Below the pieces are notes generated by a model. That model was not told the origin of the DNA and did not search any database. It saw only the letters and a program-made list of their open reading frames with translations. The position numbers and the translations under genes were made by a program. From Helicobacter sp. 11S02596-1 (lineage in GTDB: Bacteria > Campylobacterota > Campylobacteria > Campylobacterales > Helicobacteraceae): 64,000 bases of DNA. Positions 11,623 through 20,050 of the stretch are shown piece by piece; position 1 is the stretch's first letter; each line of letters starts with the position of its first letter. The DNA is taken from NCBI RefSeq assembly GCF_002272825.1, contig NZ_MLAM01000002.1, positions 124,001 through 188,000 of the forward strand. The letters run 5' to 3'.

Positions 11623-12787
11623 AAAATCTTGCTTGGATGGTTTGAAAAATTTCATCAAAATCGGCATTTTTGGGTTCAAAAAGTTTTTTCGCTCGGGCTT
11701 TTGCGTGATTTTTCATCTCTATTTTCGTTCCCATTTTTTCTCCCGCTTTTATTTTAGCCTGCGACCCTATTTTTGCACCCCTATTTTTGGTTTGAGTATC
11801 CAAAAGGGTATCCAAAATATCACGCACCACCTCACAAACCTCCCAAGCCGTTTTGCAATGCGACATCAAGGCGTTGTCTAAAAGGTATCTATCGTGAAAG
11901 AGGAATAATGAGCGTGTCGAAATCGTTGGTATCCCCAGATAGCAAGCCTCCAGATTCATCGTCCCACCGCCCCCGATAAGCACATCGATAAAGGGATAAA
12001 ATTCATTGGGTGCGAGCTTTTCTTCGAGAATAAATACATTTTTGAGTTTTCCAAAATCTTTTTTCAGTCCCGAGCTATCATAACGGGGCATTACAACGAG
12101 ATTCGCTTGTATTTTTGCACTCAATTGGGTAATGCTTTCATAGATAATGGGCAATTTTTCTTTGACATAATGGGCTTTGTATTCTTCCTCACGGATGAGT
12201 ATTGTGGGCTTGTCTTTGGGGATATGGTAGGTTTCTCTAAAATCTCGCCCCGGCGCTAGGTCTTTGAGCCATAATGCCACATCGATAAAATCATAAGCGA
12301 TGATATTTTCTTTGGCGATTCCTAGTGCGTGATAGCAAACCTCAGGCACGATGAATGGGCGAAATATAAGCGAGCTTAGGGGCAAGGTGAGGCGAGAAAG
12401 CAAGGTGATATTTTCTATAGAAAAACTATCGCTTTTTATGGGCGTGTCGCTAAACTGCACGATGGGAATGCCTAGCGCGTAGGCAGTTTGTGTGCCATCA
12501 GCACTTGCTCCGGTGATAAAAAGCTTAGGCGTGCCGATTTTTTTAAAAAGTTTCAAAAAGTTTTTTTGCCTATTGAGGCGGGCTTCAAATTTCCCTGCCA
12601 AGCTTGCCCCGCCATAGCCCCCCACGTGGATAGCTTCTATCCCAAAAAGCGCTAAAAGCTTGGCGCATTCATCATAATCCTTGCTTTTTCTTGTCGTGAT
12701 AAGGACCTCATCTAGCAAGCCCAACTTGGGGATAAGGTTTCTAAAAAATAGCACATATTTGGGGTCGATGATATCAAGCCATATCAA
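11615..12787 (-). CDS. DUF354-family glycosyltransferase-like protein
   Basis: The 390-residue protein begins MIWLDIIDPKYVLFFRNLI, typical of DUF354 proteins, which have a GT-B-like fold and are thought to act on surface sugars. GGGGTMNLEACYLGIPTI near residues 275-292 resembles the nucleotide-sugar pocket of UDP-GlcNAc 2-epimerase/MurG-like enzymes. The last 55 residues are lysine- and alanine-rich and look less conserved. It overlaps the 67-residue gene upstream by 4 bases (ATGA) and the DCC gene downstream, so the three are translated as a coupled set. No substrate can be assigned. Confidence 0.75.
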   Translation of the reverse strand: MIWLDIIDPKYVLFFRNLIPKLGLLDEVLITTRKSKDYDECAKLLALFGIEAIHVGGYGGASLAGKFEARLNRQKNFLKLFKKIGTPKLFITGASADGTQTAYALGIPIVQFSDTPIKSDSFSIENITLLSRLTLPLSSLIFRPFIVPEVCYHALGIAKENIIAYDFIDVALWLKDLAPGRDFRETYHIPKDKPTILIREEEYKAHYVKEKLPIIYESITQLSAKIQANLVVMPRYDSSGLKKDFGKLKNVFILEEKLAPNEFYPFIDVLIGGGGTMNLEACYLGIPTISTRSLFLFHDRYLLDNALMSHCKTAWEVCEVVRDILDTLLDTQTKNRGAKIGSQAKIKAGEKMGTKIEMKNHAKARAKKLFEPKNADFDEIFQTIQARFYA

Positions 12788-12987
12788 AATTCAAAATCCC
12801 CGCTTTGCCCCTTATTCATACTTTCATACACGGCTTTGACATAATCTTTTCTAATCTGACAATCAAATATTTTTTCGCATTTCAAACAACTTCTCACAGC
12901 ACTTTCTTGCTGGCAGGTTTGCAGTATGGATAGCTTTTCTTCAAGCTTATTTTGCCAAATATCTTGCGGGATTTGTGCTTCACTCAT
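12784..12987 (-). CDS. Small conserved cysteine-rich protein
   Basis: The 67-residue soluble protein has CLKCEKIFDCQIRKDYVKAVY at about 34-54 (three cysteines, C-x2-C-x6-C) and ends SMNKGQSGDFEF. I recall similar small proteins in Campylobacter and Helicobacter without assigned function. The spaced cysteines might bind metal. It sits 10 bases after fbp and overlaps the DUF354 gene by ATGA, so it is part of the fbp transcription unit. Confidence 0.75.
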   Translation of the reverse strand: MSEAQIPQDIWQNKLEEKLSILQTCQQESAVRSCLKCEKIFDCQIRKDYVKAVYESMNKGQSGDFEF

Positions 12988-12997
12988 AGTTTTTCAC

Positions 12998-13852
12998 TCA
13001 TAAATTTTGGTTTGCATAGGTTTTTCTGACTTGTTCTATCTCGGTTTTAGAGCCAAAAAAACACGGCGTGCTTTCGTGGAGATTGTCGATTGGGAGCTCT
13101 AGCAAGCGGGTTTTGCCATCGATGGCCTCGCCACCAGCTTTTTCATAAATCAAAGCAAAGGGAAACACCTCAAAAAGCTTGCGTAATTTGCCATTGGGCG
13201 ATTCTGTTGTGCCTGGGTAGCTGAATAATCCCCCGCCTTTGATAAGGATTTGGTGCAAGTCTGGGACCATCCCGCCAGAATAACGCAAGCGATAACCCGC
13301 CATAAACAACGATTCGATAAGGTTTTTATGTTCAGGTTTCCAGTATTTTTGCGTGCCTCCGGGGGCATTGATTTTGCCTTGGGCTTTGAGTGTGGGCGGG
13401 GTTTTTTCTTCCCAGCCATTTTTGCCGTGGATAAAATATTCTAAAGAATCCGAAGCAGTGCTTGCAAGCACCATCTCCAAGCGAGGTCCATAGATGATAT
13501 ACGCACTCCCGACCAAATATTTGGCTTGAAATTCTTTTTGATAAATGCCAAAGATAGACCCCACGCTGAGGTTAGAATCGATAATCGAAGAGCCATCTAG
13601 GGGGTCATAAGCAACCAAATACGAGCCACTATCTTTGAAAATCGCTTCAGGTTTTTCTTCGCTACAAATCCCCCTAACGCATTCTAACCCCAAGAGAGCG
13701 TTTTCGATGATATTATCGGCTTGCACATCGATACCTAGCTGGGTATCCCCGCTGGTGTTTGTGGTTTCCAGATAGCTTGCCTGCGTGGTTTTGATGAGTT
13801 CTTGGATTTGGAGCGCGCATTTTTGCAATGTAGGGATAAAATCTTTTGGCAT
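12998..13852 (-). CDS. fbp: Fructose-1,6-bisphosphatase, class I
   Basis: Gluconeogenic phosphatase that makes fructose 6-phosphate. At 284 residues it is slightly shorter than the E. coli enzyme, as in other helicobacters. Metal-binding and catalytic motifs are visible: CSEEKPE, YDPLDGSSIIDSNLSVGSIFGIY (residues about 80-103) and YSGGMVPDLHQIL with GGGLFSYPGT. It diverges from rpe, with both promoters in an 83-base gap. Confidence 0.95.
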   Translation of the reverse strand: MPKDFIPTLQKCALQIQELIKTTQASYLETTNTSGDTQLGIDVQADNIIENALLGLECVRGICSEEKPEAIFKDSGSYLVAYDPLDGSSIIDSNLSVGSIFGIYQKEFQAKYLVGSAYIIYGPRLEMVLASTASDSLEYFIHGKNGWEEKTPPTLKAQGKINAPGGTQKYWKPEHKNLIESLFMAGYRLRYSGGMVPDLHQILIKGGGLFSYPGTTESPNGKLRKLFEVFPFALIYEKAGGEAIDGKTRLLELPIDNLHESTPCFFGSKTEIEQVRKTYANQNL

Positions 13853-13935
13853 TTTTACTCCGAAATTTTTTGGTTAAATTATATCTTATTGGGTTTGTGA
13901 TATTCTTTAACATTCAATTTTTCAAGAGGGTTTTT

Positions 13936-14574
13936 ATGCTGGTTGCCCCAAGTATTTTGTCTGCGGATTTTTTAGATCTGGGTTCTGAGGTGCGCTCCAT
14001 CTGTGAGGCGGGTTGTGATTATGTGCATATCGACGTGATGGATGGGCATTTTGTGCCTAATCTTACTATTGGCCCTGTCGTCGTTGATAAGGTCGCCAAA
14101 ATCGCTTCTAAGCCTTTGGATATTCATTTGATGGTTGAAAATGCGACATTTTTTGTGGATCTTTTTGCCCCCTGTAAGCCTGAATTTATCAGTGTGCATA
14201 TCGAAGAAGAAAAGCATTTACACCGCTTGATTAATCATATCAGAAATCTTGGCATCCGCCCGAGCGTGGTTTTGAACCCCCATACAAGCGAGGAATCCCT
14301 CAAATACATTCTCCCCGATGTGGATATGGTTTTGTTAATGAGTGTCAATCCGGGCTTTGGCGGGCAACGATTTATCCCAAACACCATAGAAAAAATCCAA
14401 AATCTCAAAAATCATATCGCCACTAAAAATCCCCATTGCCTTATCGAGGTCGATGGGGGCGTGAGTGATAAAAATATCGATTTGCTAAAAAATGCCGGTG
14501 CAGACATCGTGGTAGCGGGTAGTTATGTTTTTGGTAGCCCTGATTATGCCAAGGCGATCGCTTCATTGCGATGA
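13936..14574 (+). CDS. rpe: Ribulose-phosphate 3-epimerase
   Basis: Interconverts ribulose 5-phosphate and xylulose 5-phosphate. The product is 212 residues from the ATG at 13936, the normal length. The frame is open upstream to 13846 but would add an untypical hydrophobic leader, and AAGAGG precedes 13936. Motifs are APSILSADFLDLG, HIDVMDGHFVPNLTIGP, DIHLMVE, MSVNPGFGGQ and IEVDGGVS, with phosphate-binding GADIVVAGSYVFG at the end. The dnaQ-like gene follows by 27 bases. Confidence 0.96.
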   Translation: MLVAPSILSADFLDLGSEVRSICEAGCDYVHIDVMDGHFVPNLTIGPVVVDKVAKIASKPLDIHLMVENATFFVDLFAPCKPEFISVHIEEEKHLHRLINHIRNLGIRPSVVLNPHTSEESLKYILPDVDMVLLMSVNPGFGGQRFIPNTIEKIQNLKNHIATKNPHCLIEVDGGVSDKNIDLLKNAGADIVVAGSYVFGSPDYAKAIASLR

Positions 14575-14601
14575 GGTGATTTTGGTGAGAAAATATTAGC
14601 G

Positions 14602-15420
14602 ATGATTCCTGCACTCCATAATCTTTATAATCTCCTCAAGACTGCCCCGATGAAAACGGCAGATTTTTGCGATCGTTTGCAAAATACCATCGGCACGGAT
14701 TCGGGCTTAGGATTTGGGGTTGGCGATGATTGTGGGACCACGCTGGAGTTATTGAAGGCTTGTGGCTTCCCGTTGGGGCAAGAAGCGGACAATGTATTTT
14801 TGAGCACCACAACCACGCTTTGGAGAGAGCAGGCATTTTGTTTTGTCGATATTGAGACAACAGGCTCAAAGCCTGAGGATTCTTCGATTATCGAGATTGG
14901 GGCGGCGAAATATCAGGGTGGGGAGATTGTGGGGAAATTTGAAAGTTTTGTTTATGCTAGCGAGATTCCAGAAAAGATTACCGAACTCACCGGCATTGCC
15001 ACGCAAGATATTCAAGACGCCCCTAAAAGCGTGAAAGTCTTAGCAAGATTTAAAGAATTTTTAGGGGATAGCGTTTTTGTCGCCCATAATGTGAATTTTG
15101 ACTATAGTTTTATCAGCCATCATATGGACGCTATCGGGCTTTATGGGCTAGGTAATCCTAGAATCTGCACGATTGATTTGGCACGTAAAAGTATCCTCTC
15201 ACCAAGGTATTCATTGGGATTTTTAAACACCTTTTTGGGGATCAATACGCCGGTTTTGCACCGCGCTTATGCCGATGCGTTGAGTGCTTTGAAAGTATTT
15301 GAGATTTGTTTGTATGCCCTCCCATTTTGGGTAACTAGCACGCAGGATTTGATTGATTTTTCCAAAGGCAAATCCAAAAAACCCGCTCATATCCAATCAA
15401 GAAATACATTCTCAATCTGA
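14602..15420 (+). CDS. dnaQ: DnaQ-like 3'-5' exonuclease (DNA polymerase III epsilon type)
   Basis: The 272-residue protein has a DEDDh exonuclease domain at about 80-250: FCFVDIETTG (motif I), VAHNVNFDYSF (motif II) and HRAYADALSALKVF (motif III). The first 75 residues are an extra domain rich in hydrophobic and acidic residues, not part of the nuclease core but seen in Campylobacterota homologues. Proofreading for the replicative polymerase is the likely role. It converges on the FkbM gene, whose 3' end overlaps it by 34 bases. Confidence 0.88.
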   Translation: MIPALHNLYNLLKTAPMKTADFCDRLQNTIGTDSGLGFGVGDDCGTTLELLKACGFPLGQEADNVFLSTTTTLWREQAFCFVDIETTGSKPEDSSIIEIGAAKYQGGEIVGKFESFVYASEIPEKITELTGIATQDIQDAPKSVKVLARFKEFLGDSVFVAHNVNFDYSFISHHMDAIGLYGLGNPRICTIDLARKSILSPRYSLGFLNTFLGINTPVLHRAYADALSALKVFEICLYALPFWVTSTQDLIDFSKGKSKKPAHIQSRNTFSI

Positions 15421-16215
15421 TGGGCGCTAAGCTGGTCTTTGAGTTTTTTGAGTTTTTCATCACCATCTTTGAAAAAACTTTCGTGTGTCTCACAAACGAT
15501 ATAGGTGATTTTTTCATAGAGCTTTTTGGCGATGATTTTGTCCATAATCTCAAATTCTGCGCCCTCAATATCCATTTTTAGAAGATAAATGCTTTCAGAT
15601 TCTTTCAAAACGTCTTCGATATAGGTTGTCAAATCAATGACACTAACTTCATAGCTTTCGCCATAATAATCGTAGTTATCCCCGCTTTCAGAGATACGAT
15701 TGATTTGGGAAACGCTACTATTTAATAAAAATCGTGTTGTGGTGTTTTTGTCCGATACGGCGACATTGTTGATGGTAACATCGGGATTGTTTTGGTATTT
15801 GTTTTGCAAGATGACATTCAAAATGATATTGGGTTCAAAACAATGCACCCTACCCCCGCAATGGAGTATCAAATCGCTGATAAGTCCGGTATGTGCGCCA
15901 CAATCAATGCAGACGGGTTTATGCCCCCCCCCCCATTTGTTTTTTGCTTGATAGCACTAAAAGGTTATAAAAAATATCACAATATTCCCTAGGCACGTGG
16001 GCATTGTGGAGTTTTAGCTCCAAACCACCCAAGCCGTTGGGATCAGCGATAGCATTTTCGATGAGGTAGAGATGGGATGTTCGGGTGAAATCAAAAAATT
16101 TTTTTAGATTTGATGGGAATTGCAACACCCGTGTGGAAAATAGGATTTGATTCTTCGCCCCTTTGCGTTTTTGGATTTTGCGTTTGAGATATTGGAAGAA
16201 CGTTTCTTTCTGCAT
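15387..16215 (-). pseudogene. FkbM-family methyltransferase, phase-variable, read OFF
   Basis: Two reading frames (16215-15919 and 15872-15387) join across a run of 11 G on the coding strand (15924-15934 as C). The first ends GGGA-stop inside the tract. The second frame continues KPVCIDCGAHTG, the SAM-binding loop, then CFEPN, LLKMDIEGAEFEIM and IVCETHESFF, which are diagnostic of FkbM SAM-dependent methyltransferases. With 10 (or 13) G the frames fuse into about 275 residues. The ATG at 16215 has an AAAGG site. FkbM enzymes methylate sugars in surface polysaccharides. This is a contingency gene in its OFF state in this sequence, unless the tract was misassembled. Confidence 0.88.
15924..15934. 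repeat. Poly-C/G tract (11) in FkbM gene
   Basis: Eleven consecutive C on the plus strand inside the coding region. A change of one base shifts the frame, and 10 bases restore the full-length methyltransferase. Slipped-strand switching is well known for such tracts in Helicobacter and Campylobacter. Confidence 0.9.
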
Positions 16216-16293
16216 ATTTTGCCTTTGATGAGAATTTTAATATTTATTATAGCATTTGAAATGGTTTTAAAAAACTTACTTCGCATAAGATGA

Positions 16294-16299
16294 TATAAT
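16294..16299 (+). promoter_or_regulatory. -10 box for the autotransporter
   Basis: A perfect TATAAT lies 34 bases before the ATG at 16333. Initiation about 7 bases downstream would fall at or just before the earlier ATG at 16309, which argues for the later start. Confidence 0.55.
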
Positions 16300-16332
16300 C
16301 TAACAAAAATGTTTATTTTTTTATGGAAAAAA

Positions 16333-18855
16333 ATGAAACTTTACATAAAAACTATTATTATATTGTTGTATATACAAATCAGCGGGGCAGTCGATACGCC
16401 CCCTATGCTTAATAATTATCCTATTGATACAAATCTTGATTTTTCTATTAATTTCACAGAGAAACAAATCATTTCGAGCGATACCCATCAAATCACCATC
16501 GGTCCGGGTGTAACGCTAAATACCCATATCAAGGTTACAGCCAATGAATGGAAATCCGATGCTGCAGGTATTTTTAAAGCTACTGGAAAGACAGATTATC
16601 TTTTTGGCGGTGGGGCTAATAGCACGTGGAATATTTTCTGGGATTTTTCGACCGCCAAGCCCGCAGAACCGGATAAGAACCAAGCCATATTTATGTCTCG
16701 GAAATCTGGCACAACTGATGGGGCGCATATCATTTTTGATACCAATACGATTTTTAATGTCGCTGATAATAGCAATCTCGCCCGTGGGGTGTTTAATGCC
16801 AATGGTTCTGCTAGCAATGGACCAAACACGGGGGGCATTTTTGATTTCCGCCAAAACCTCATCGTCAATGTCAGCAACGCTAGGGCGCAAGAATCCCATA
16901 CGGGTGATTGGCTTCGGGCGATTTTCAAGATGGAAAATCACGCCGCTATTTATGTGAATTATGACCCCGATACGGGCACTACACGCAACCCCAACAATAT
17001 TATCCAGCTTCAAGGTGATATTGATCTTGATGAGAAGTATGCCACAAAGGGGATGGGATCAGATTCCAATGTTTATATGAATCTTACCAATCCAGAGAGC
17101 TTTTTTATCGGGCGGACGGCGATGGGGTATATGGTGCTTAACCTGACGTTAGAAAATGGCGGGAAATACTTTCTCACAGGAAGCACCGATGTAAAAACCT
17201 TGTCTTTTTCAAATCCGGCTTTTGATCCCAGCAAGCCCTTTGATGTGGGTGATTTGGCAGGTATTTCTTATGTGGATTTTTCTAAATACGCTTCTTCCAA
17301 CACACCCGGACCTTATTGTTTGAGCGGGTGCGCTCGGTCTGATGAGGCTTATGCCCCGCGCATACTCAAGGTAAATCGAATTGATGGGAATGGCGGGTTA
17401 TTTTTGTTGAGTGCTGATCCGCAAAATGGCATATCTGACAGGATTGAGGTTAATAATTTAGAGGGCGTGCATTATATTTATTTGGATACATATTCCCCGC
17501 TCAAAGATAGCCCGAAAATGGTTGTCGCCAATGCCCAAAATGTTGCAGCGGGTGCGGGCTTTGAGGGGACGATTACCCGATTTGGGCTTTATGATTATTT
17601 GCCGACTTTTGACACCGCTCCTGGTGCTACAGGTGGGACGGATTTTATCGTAGGTGCAGCAAAGACGATGACCCCAAGCGATGTGAGCAAAGATCTTTTT
17701 GGCGTGTTTTCAATCCCTTATTTGCTCTTTCGTCTAGGGAGCGATAGCTTGCATTCTCGAATCGAAGATCTTTTTAACCCGCTTACGATAATGGGGGCTT
17801 GGGCGAAGATTAATGCGGGCGGGATTTATGCAAATAATTTTGCCACAGGCAGCAAGACCTTTCAAAATCCTTTTACCAATGTCCAGATCGGCTATGATGG
17901 GGCAAGCCTTTATGCAGAAGATCGATTTTTTTATGGCGGGACGCTCGAATACACCAAGCTCCGCACCGGAGATAAGCAACTAGTCGGCTATGATGGGAAT
18001 GTCAATAGCTTTGGATTTGGGGCGTATGGCGGGCTTGTGGATAAAAAAGGCTTGGTTGTGGATGTGAGTGCGAAATACATCTATGGCGCTATCCATCAAG
18101 ACATCTATCGAGCAGGCGCTCAAGGGAGGTATGGCGGGCATATTTTTTTACTCAATACGCGATTTGGTTATAACTTTTATCCTCTCCTAAAGACCCGATA
18201 CACCACCCGTGAGAGCTGTGTTGGTGGGAAATTTTGTCGGAATGTTTCAGGCAGTGCGCAAGTTCGTGATGATAGCCTGTATATCCAGCCTTATATCTCG
18301 TTTATCCCTGCGATGATGTTTAGCAGTGATTTGGCATTTAGGGATATGAGTAACGCCCATATTCGGGGGCATTTGGATTTTACGCCCGCATTTATTGGCA
18401 AAATCGGTGTGTTGGGTGTGAAAAATTATGATCTCGGAGGTTCTAATATCAATGCTAAAGCCTCGATAGAATATAGCCAAGACCTTACAAGCGGGGGCAA
18501 GGCAACATTGGTTGATGATGTGAATATCCCCTTAGAACATAGAGTTATCAGCCCCACAGATCATCGTGTGGGGCTTGGCATTGGCGGGGATTGGGTATTT
18601 TTGAATGACACACTCAAACTCAGCGGGGAATTTAAAACCGAGTTTTTTGGGCATATCAATACTTACTGGTTGTTTTCGTTTGGTTTGCGCTATAAATTTG
18701 GTGAATATGTCCCCAAAGCACGGAGATTTTCAAAAGAAAAACCCGATGTGATGACCCCGCAACGCTTCAAACAAAGAAATCCTTATAAGCCCTATCAGCC
18801 CAGATATTCCCCGCCAAAAACATTCCACGATAAAAATCACTTTGCTCCTTATTGA
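16333..18855 (+). CDS. Autotransporter-type large surface protein
   Basis: The product is 840 residues from the ATG at 16333, giving the signal peptide MKLYIKTIIILLYIQISGAV. An ATG at 16309 would add eight residues but lies almost on the predicted transcription start. The passenger (about 25-470) is rich in Asn, Gly and Thr with beta-helix-like repeats and a cysteine pair (YCLSGCARS). The C-terminal third is an autotransporter barrel with IMGAWAKINAGGIYAN, QIGYDGASLYAED and SFGFGAYGGLVDKKG. It resembles Helicobacter surface ring/Hsr-type and VacA-like proteins in layout only. After the last strand (LRYKFGEYVP) there is a tail of about 45 residues rich in Pro, Lys and Arg, unusual because most barrels end at the final aromatic residue. 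Adhesion or surface-layer formation is inferred. Confidence 0.82.
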   Translation: MKLYIKTIIILLYIQISGAVDTPPMLNNYPIDTNLDFSINFTEKQIISSDTHQITIGPGVTLNTHIKVTANEWKSDAAGIFKATGKTDYLFGGGANSTWNIFWDFSTAKPAEPDKNQAIFMSRKSGTTDGAHIIFDTNTIFNVADNSNLARGVFNANGSASNGPNTGGIFDFRQNLIVNVSNARAQESHTGDWLRAIFKMENHAAIYVNYDPDTGTTRNPNNIIQLQGDIDLDEKYATKGMGSDSNVYMNLTNPESFFIGRTAMGYMVLNLTLENGGKYFLTGSTDVKTLSFSNPAFDPSKPFDVGDLAGISYVDFSKYASSNTPGPYCLSGCARSDEAYAPRILKVNRIDGNGGLFLLSADPQNGISDRIEVNNLEGVHYIYLDTYSPLKDSPKMVVANAQNVAAGAGFEGTITRFGLYDYLPTFDTAPGATGGTDFIVGAAKTMTPSDVSKDLFGVFSIPYLLFRLGSDSLHSRIEDLFNPLTIMGAWAKINAGGIYANNFATGSKTFQNPFTNVQIGYDGASLYAEDRFFYGGTLEYTKLRTGDKQLVGYDGNVNSFGFGAYGGLVDKKGLVVDVSAKYIYGAIHQDIYRAGAQGRYGGHIFLLNTRFGYNFYPLLKTRYTTRESCVGGKFCRNVSGSAQVRDDSLYIQPYISFIPAMMFSSDLAFRDMSNAHIRGHLDFTPAFIGKIGVLGVKNYDLGGSNINAKASIEYSQDLTSGGKATLVDDVNIPLEHRVISPTDHRVGLGIGGDWVFLNDTLKLSGEFKTEFFGHINTYWLFSFGLRYKFGEYVPKARRFSKEKPDVMTPQRFKQRNPYKPYQPRYSPPKTFHDKNHFAPY

Positions 18856-18904
18856 GTTGTGTATTGCGTTGCGTATTGATTTGATGGACGTTGTCTTGGG
18901 TGAA

Positions 18905-20050
18905 TTATCGCTCAGGGAAAAGCTCTTTGATAATAGCATCGATGTTGGCTTGATTACTCTGGGTGTTGAGGATTTTGGCAGCTTGGGCGGAATTTTGTTT
19001 ATAGGCTTGGATTTGCTCTACGCTTAGGGCATTGATGGCGTGAGCGATTTGCTTGGGGCGAAAATCATCGACTATAAACCCATTTTTGTAGGTGGCGATG
19101 AATGGGGACATTTCAGGATTTGGCGTGATGATGATGGCAAGTCTGGCTTGGATAAATTCAAAAAACTTATTAGGCAGGGCGTGTTTGAGATTTGGCGTGC
19201 TGGGGGGAATGCAGTAAAGCCCCATATCATAACACGCACTAAATGGGATAATCTCCTCATATGCCACCGGCGGGATGATGGCGACTTTTTTGCCTTTATG
19301 GCGCATTTTGGCGACCTTTTTTTGCAAAAATTCCATATAGCTCGTATCGGTATTTACCAACATCAAATCCAGCTCAAAACGCCCATCTAAAAAGTTGGCT
19401 ACCTCGATCATCTTTTCTATCTTGCGATTAGGATTGGCTGCGCCGTGATGGATGATCTTGATAGTGCTTGGTTTGATGGGGCTGGGAGGCAGGTCGTGAT
19501 ATTTAGGCAGGGAATAAAACAGCTTTGAGCTAATGCCATAATGCTTTTTATAGAGGGTTTGGAGACCTTTGGAGACCGTTATAACACTATCGGCTTGCAA
19601 AAGATAGGTTTTGCATAGATAATCGTTAAATTTCGCAAAGAGTAGCCGCCATCGGAAATTGGTTTGGTTTTGGGCGGGGTAAAATTCTCTAGCGTCAAAA
19701 AGGACTTTTGCCCCTTTTTTGTCTGCAAGCACGATGGGTAAAAGCACGAGATCGTGGCAGATGATAAGATCAAATGCACGTTTTTGGAGGAGTTTTGTGA
19801 TTTCTAGGCGATTTTTTGTCCAGATGAGTGGGGCGTAATTTTTGCTAAAGCTATGGATATACAGGTGGATTTCTTCAAGGAGATTTCGTTTGGTATAGGC
19901 GGGGTAGCTAAAGGTCTCTACGCCCTCTATGCTTGAGGCACAAATCCCCATCGCACAAACCTGATGGTTGGCTTTGAGTAGATCGATCATACGCTTGGGT
20001 CTGGGGTTAGTAGCGGGATTTGCCGCACATAGCACGAGGATTTTTAGCAT
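18905..20050 (-). CDS. Glycosyltransferase, GT4-like (paralogue of 60243-61427)
   Basis: The 381-residue GT-B-type protein has an N-terminal Rossmann start ILVLCAANPATNPRPKRMIDLLK, a middle motif LFDAREFYPAQ, YSLPKYHDLPPSP, and a C-terminal domain with IKIIHHGAANPNRKIEKMIEVA and PNKFFEFIQARLAIIITPNPEM, the usual nucleotide-sugar site. It clearly shares these blocks with the protein at 60.2-61.4 kb. It is last in the mreB-mreC-glycosyltransferase-methyltransferase series and overlaps the methyltransferase by 7 bases. It probably builds a surface glycan; donor and acceptor are unknown. Its 3' end converges with the autotransporter gene, 49 bases away. Confidence 0.82.
   Translation of the reverse strand: MLKILVLCAANPATNPRPKRMIDLLKANHQVCAMGICASSIEGVETFSYPAYTKRNLLEEIHLYIHSFSKNYAPLIWTKNRLEITKLLQKRAFDLIICHDLVLLPIVLADKKGAKVLFDAREFYPAQNQTNFRWRLLFAKFNDYLCKTYLLQADSVITVSKGLQTLYKKHYGISSKLFYSLPKYHDLPPSPIKPSTIKIIHHGAANPNRKIEKMIEVANFLDGRFELDLMLVNTDTSYMEFLQKKVAKMRHKGKKVAIIPPVAYEEIIPFSACYDMGLYCIPPSTPNLKHALPNKFFEFIQARLAIIITPNPEMSPFIATYKNGFIVDDFRPKQIAHAINALSVEQIQAYKQNSAQAAKILNTQSNQANIDAIIKELFPER

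Noticed and set aside
13846-13935. N-terminal extension of rpe
   Set aside because: Thirty hydrophobic residues not seen in the family; they lie in the promoter gap with fbp, and AAGAGG supports the start at 13936.
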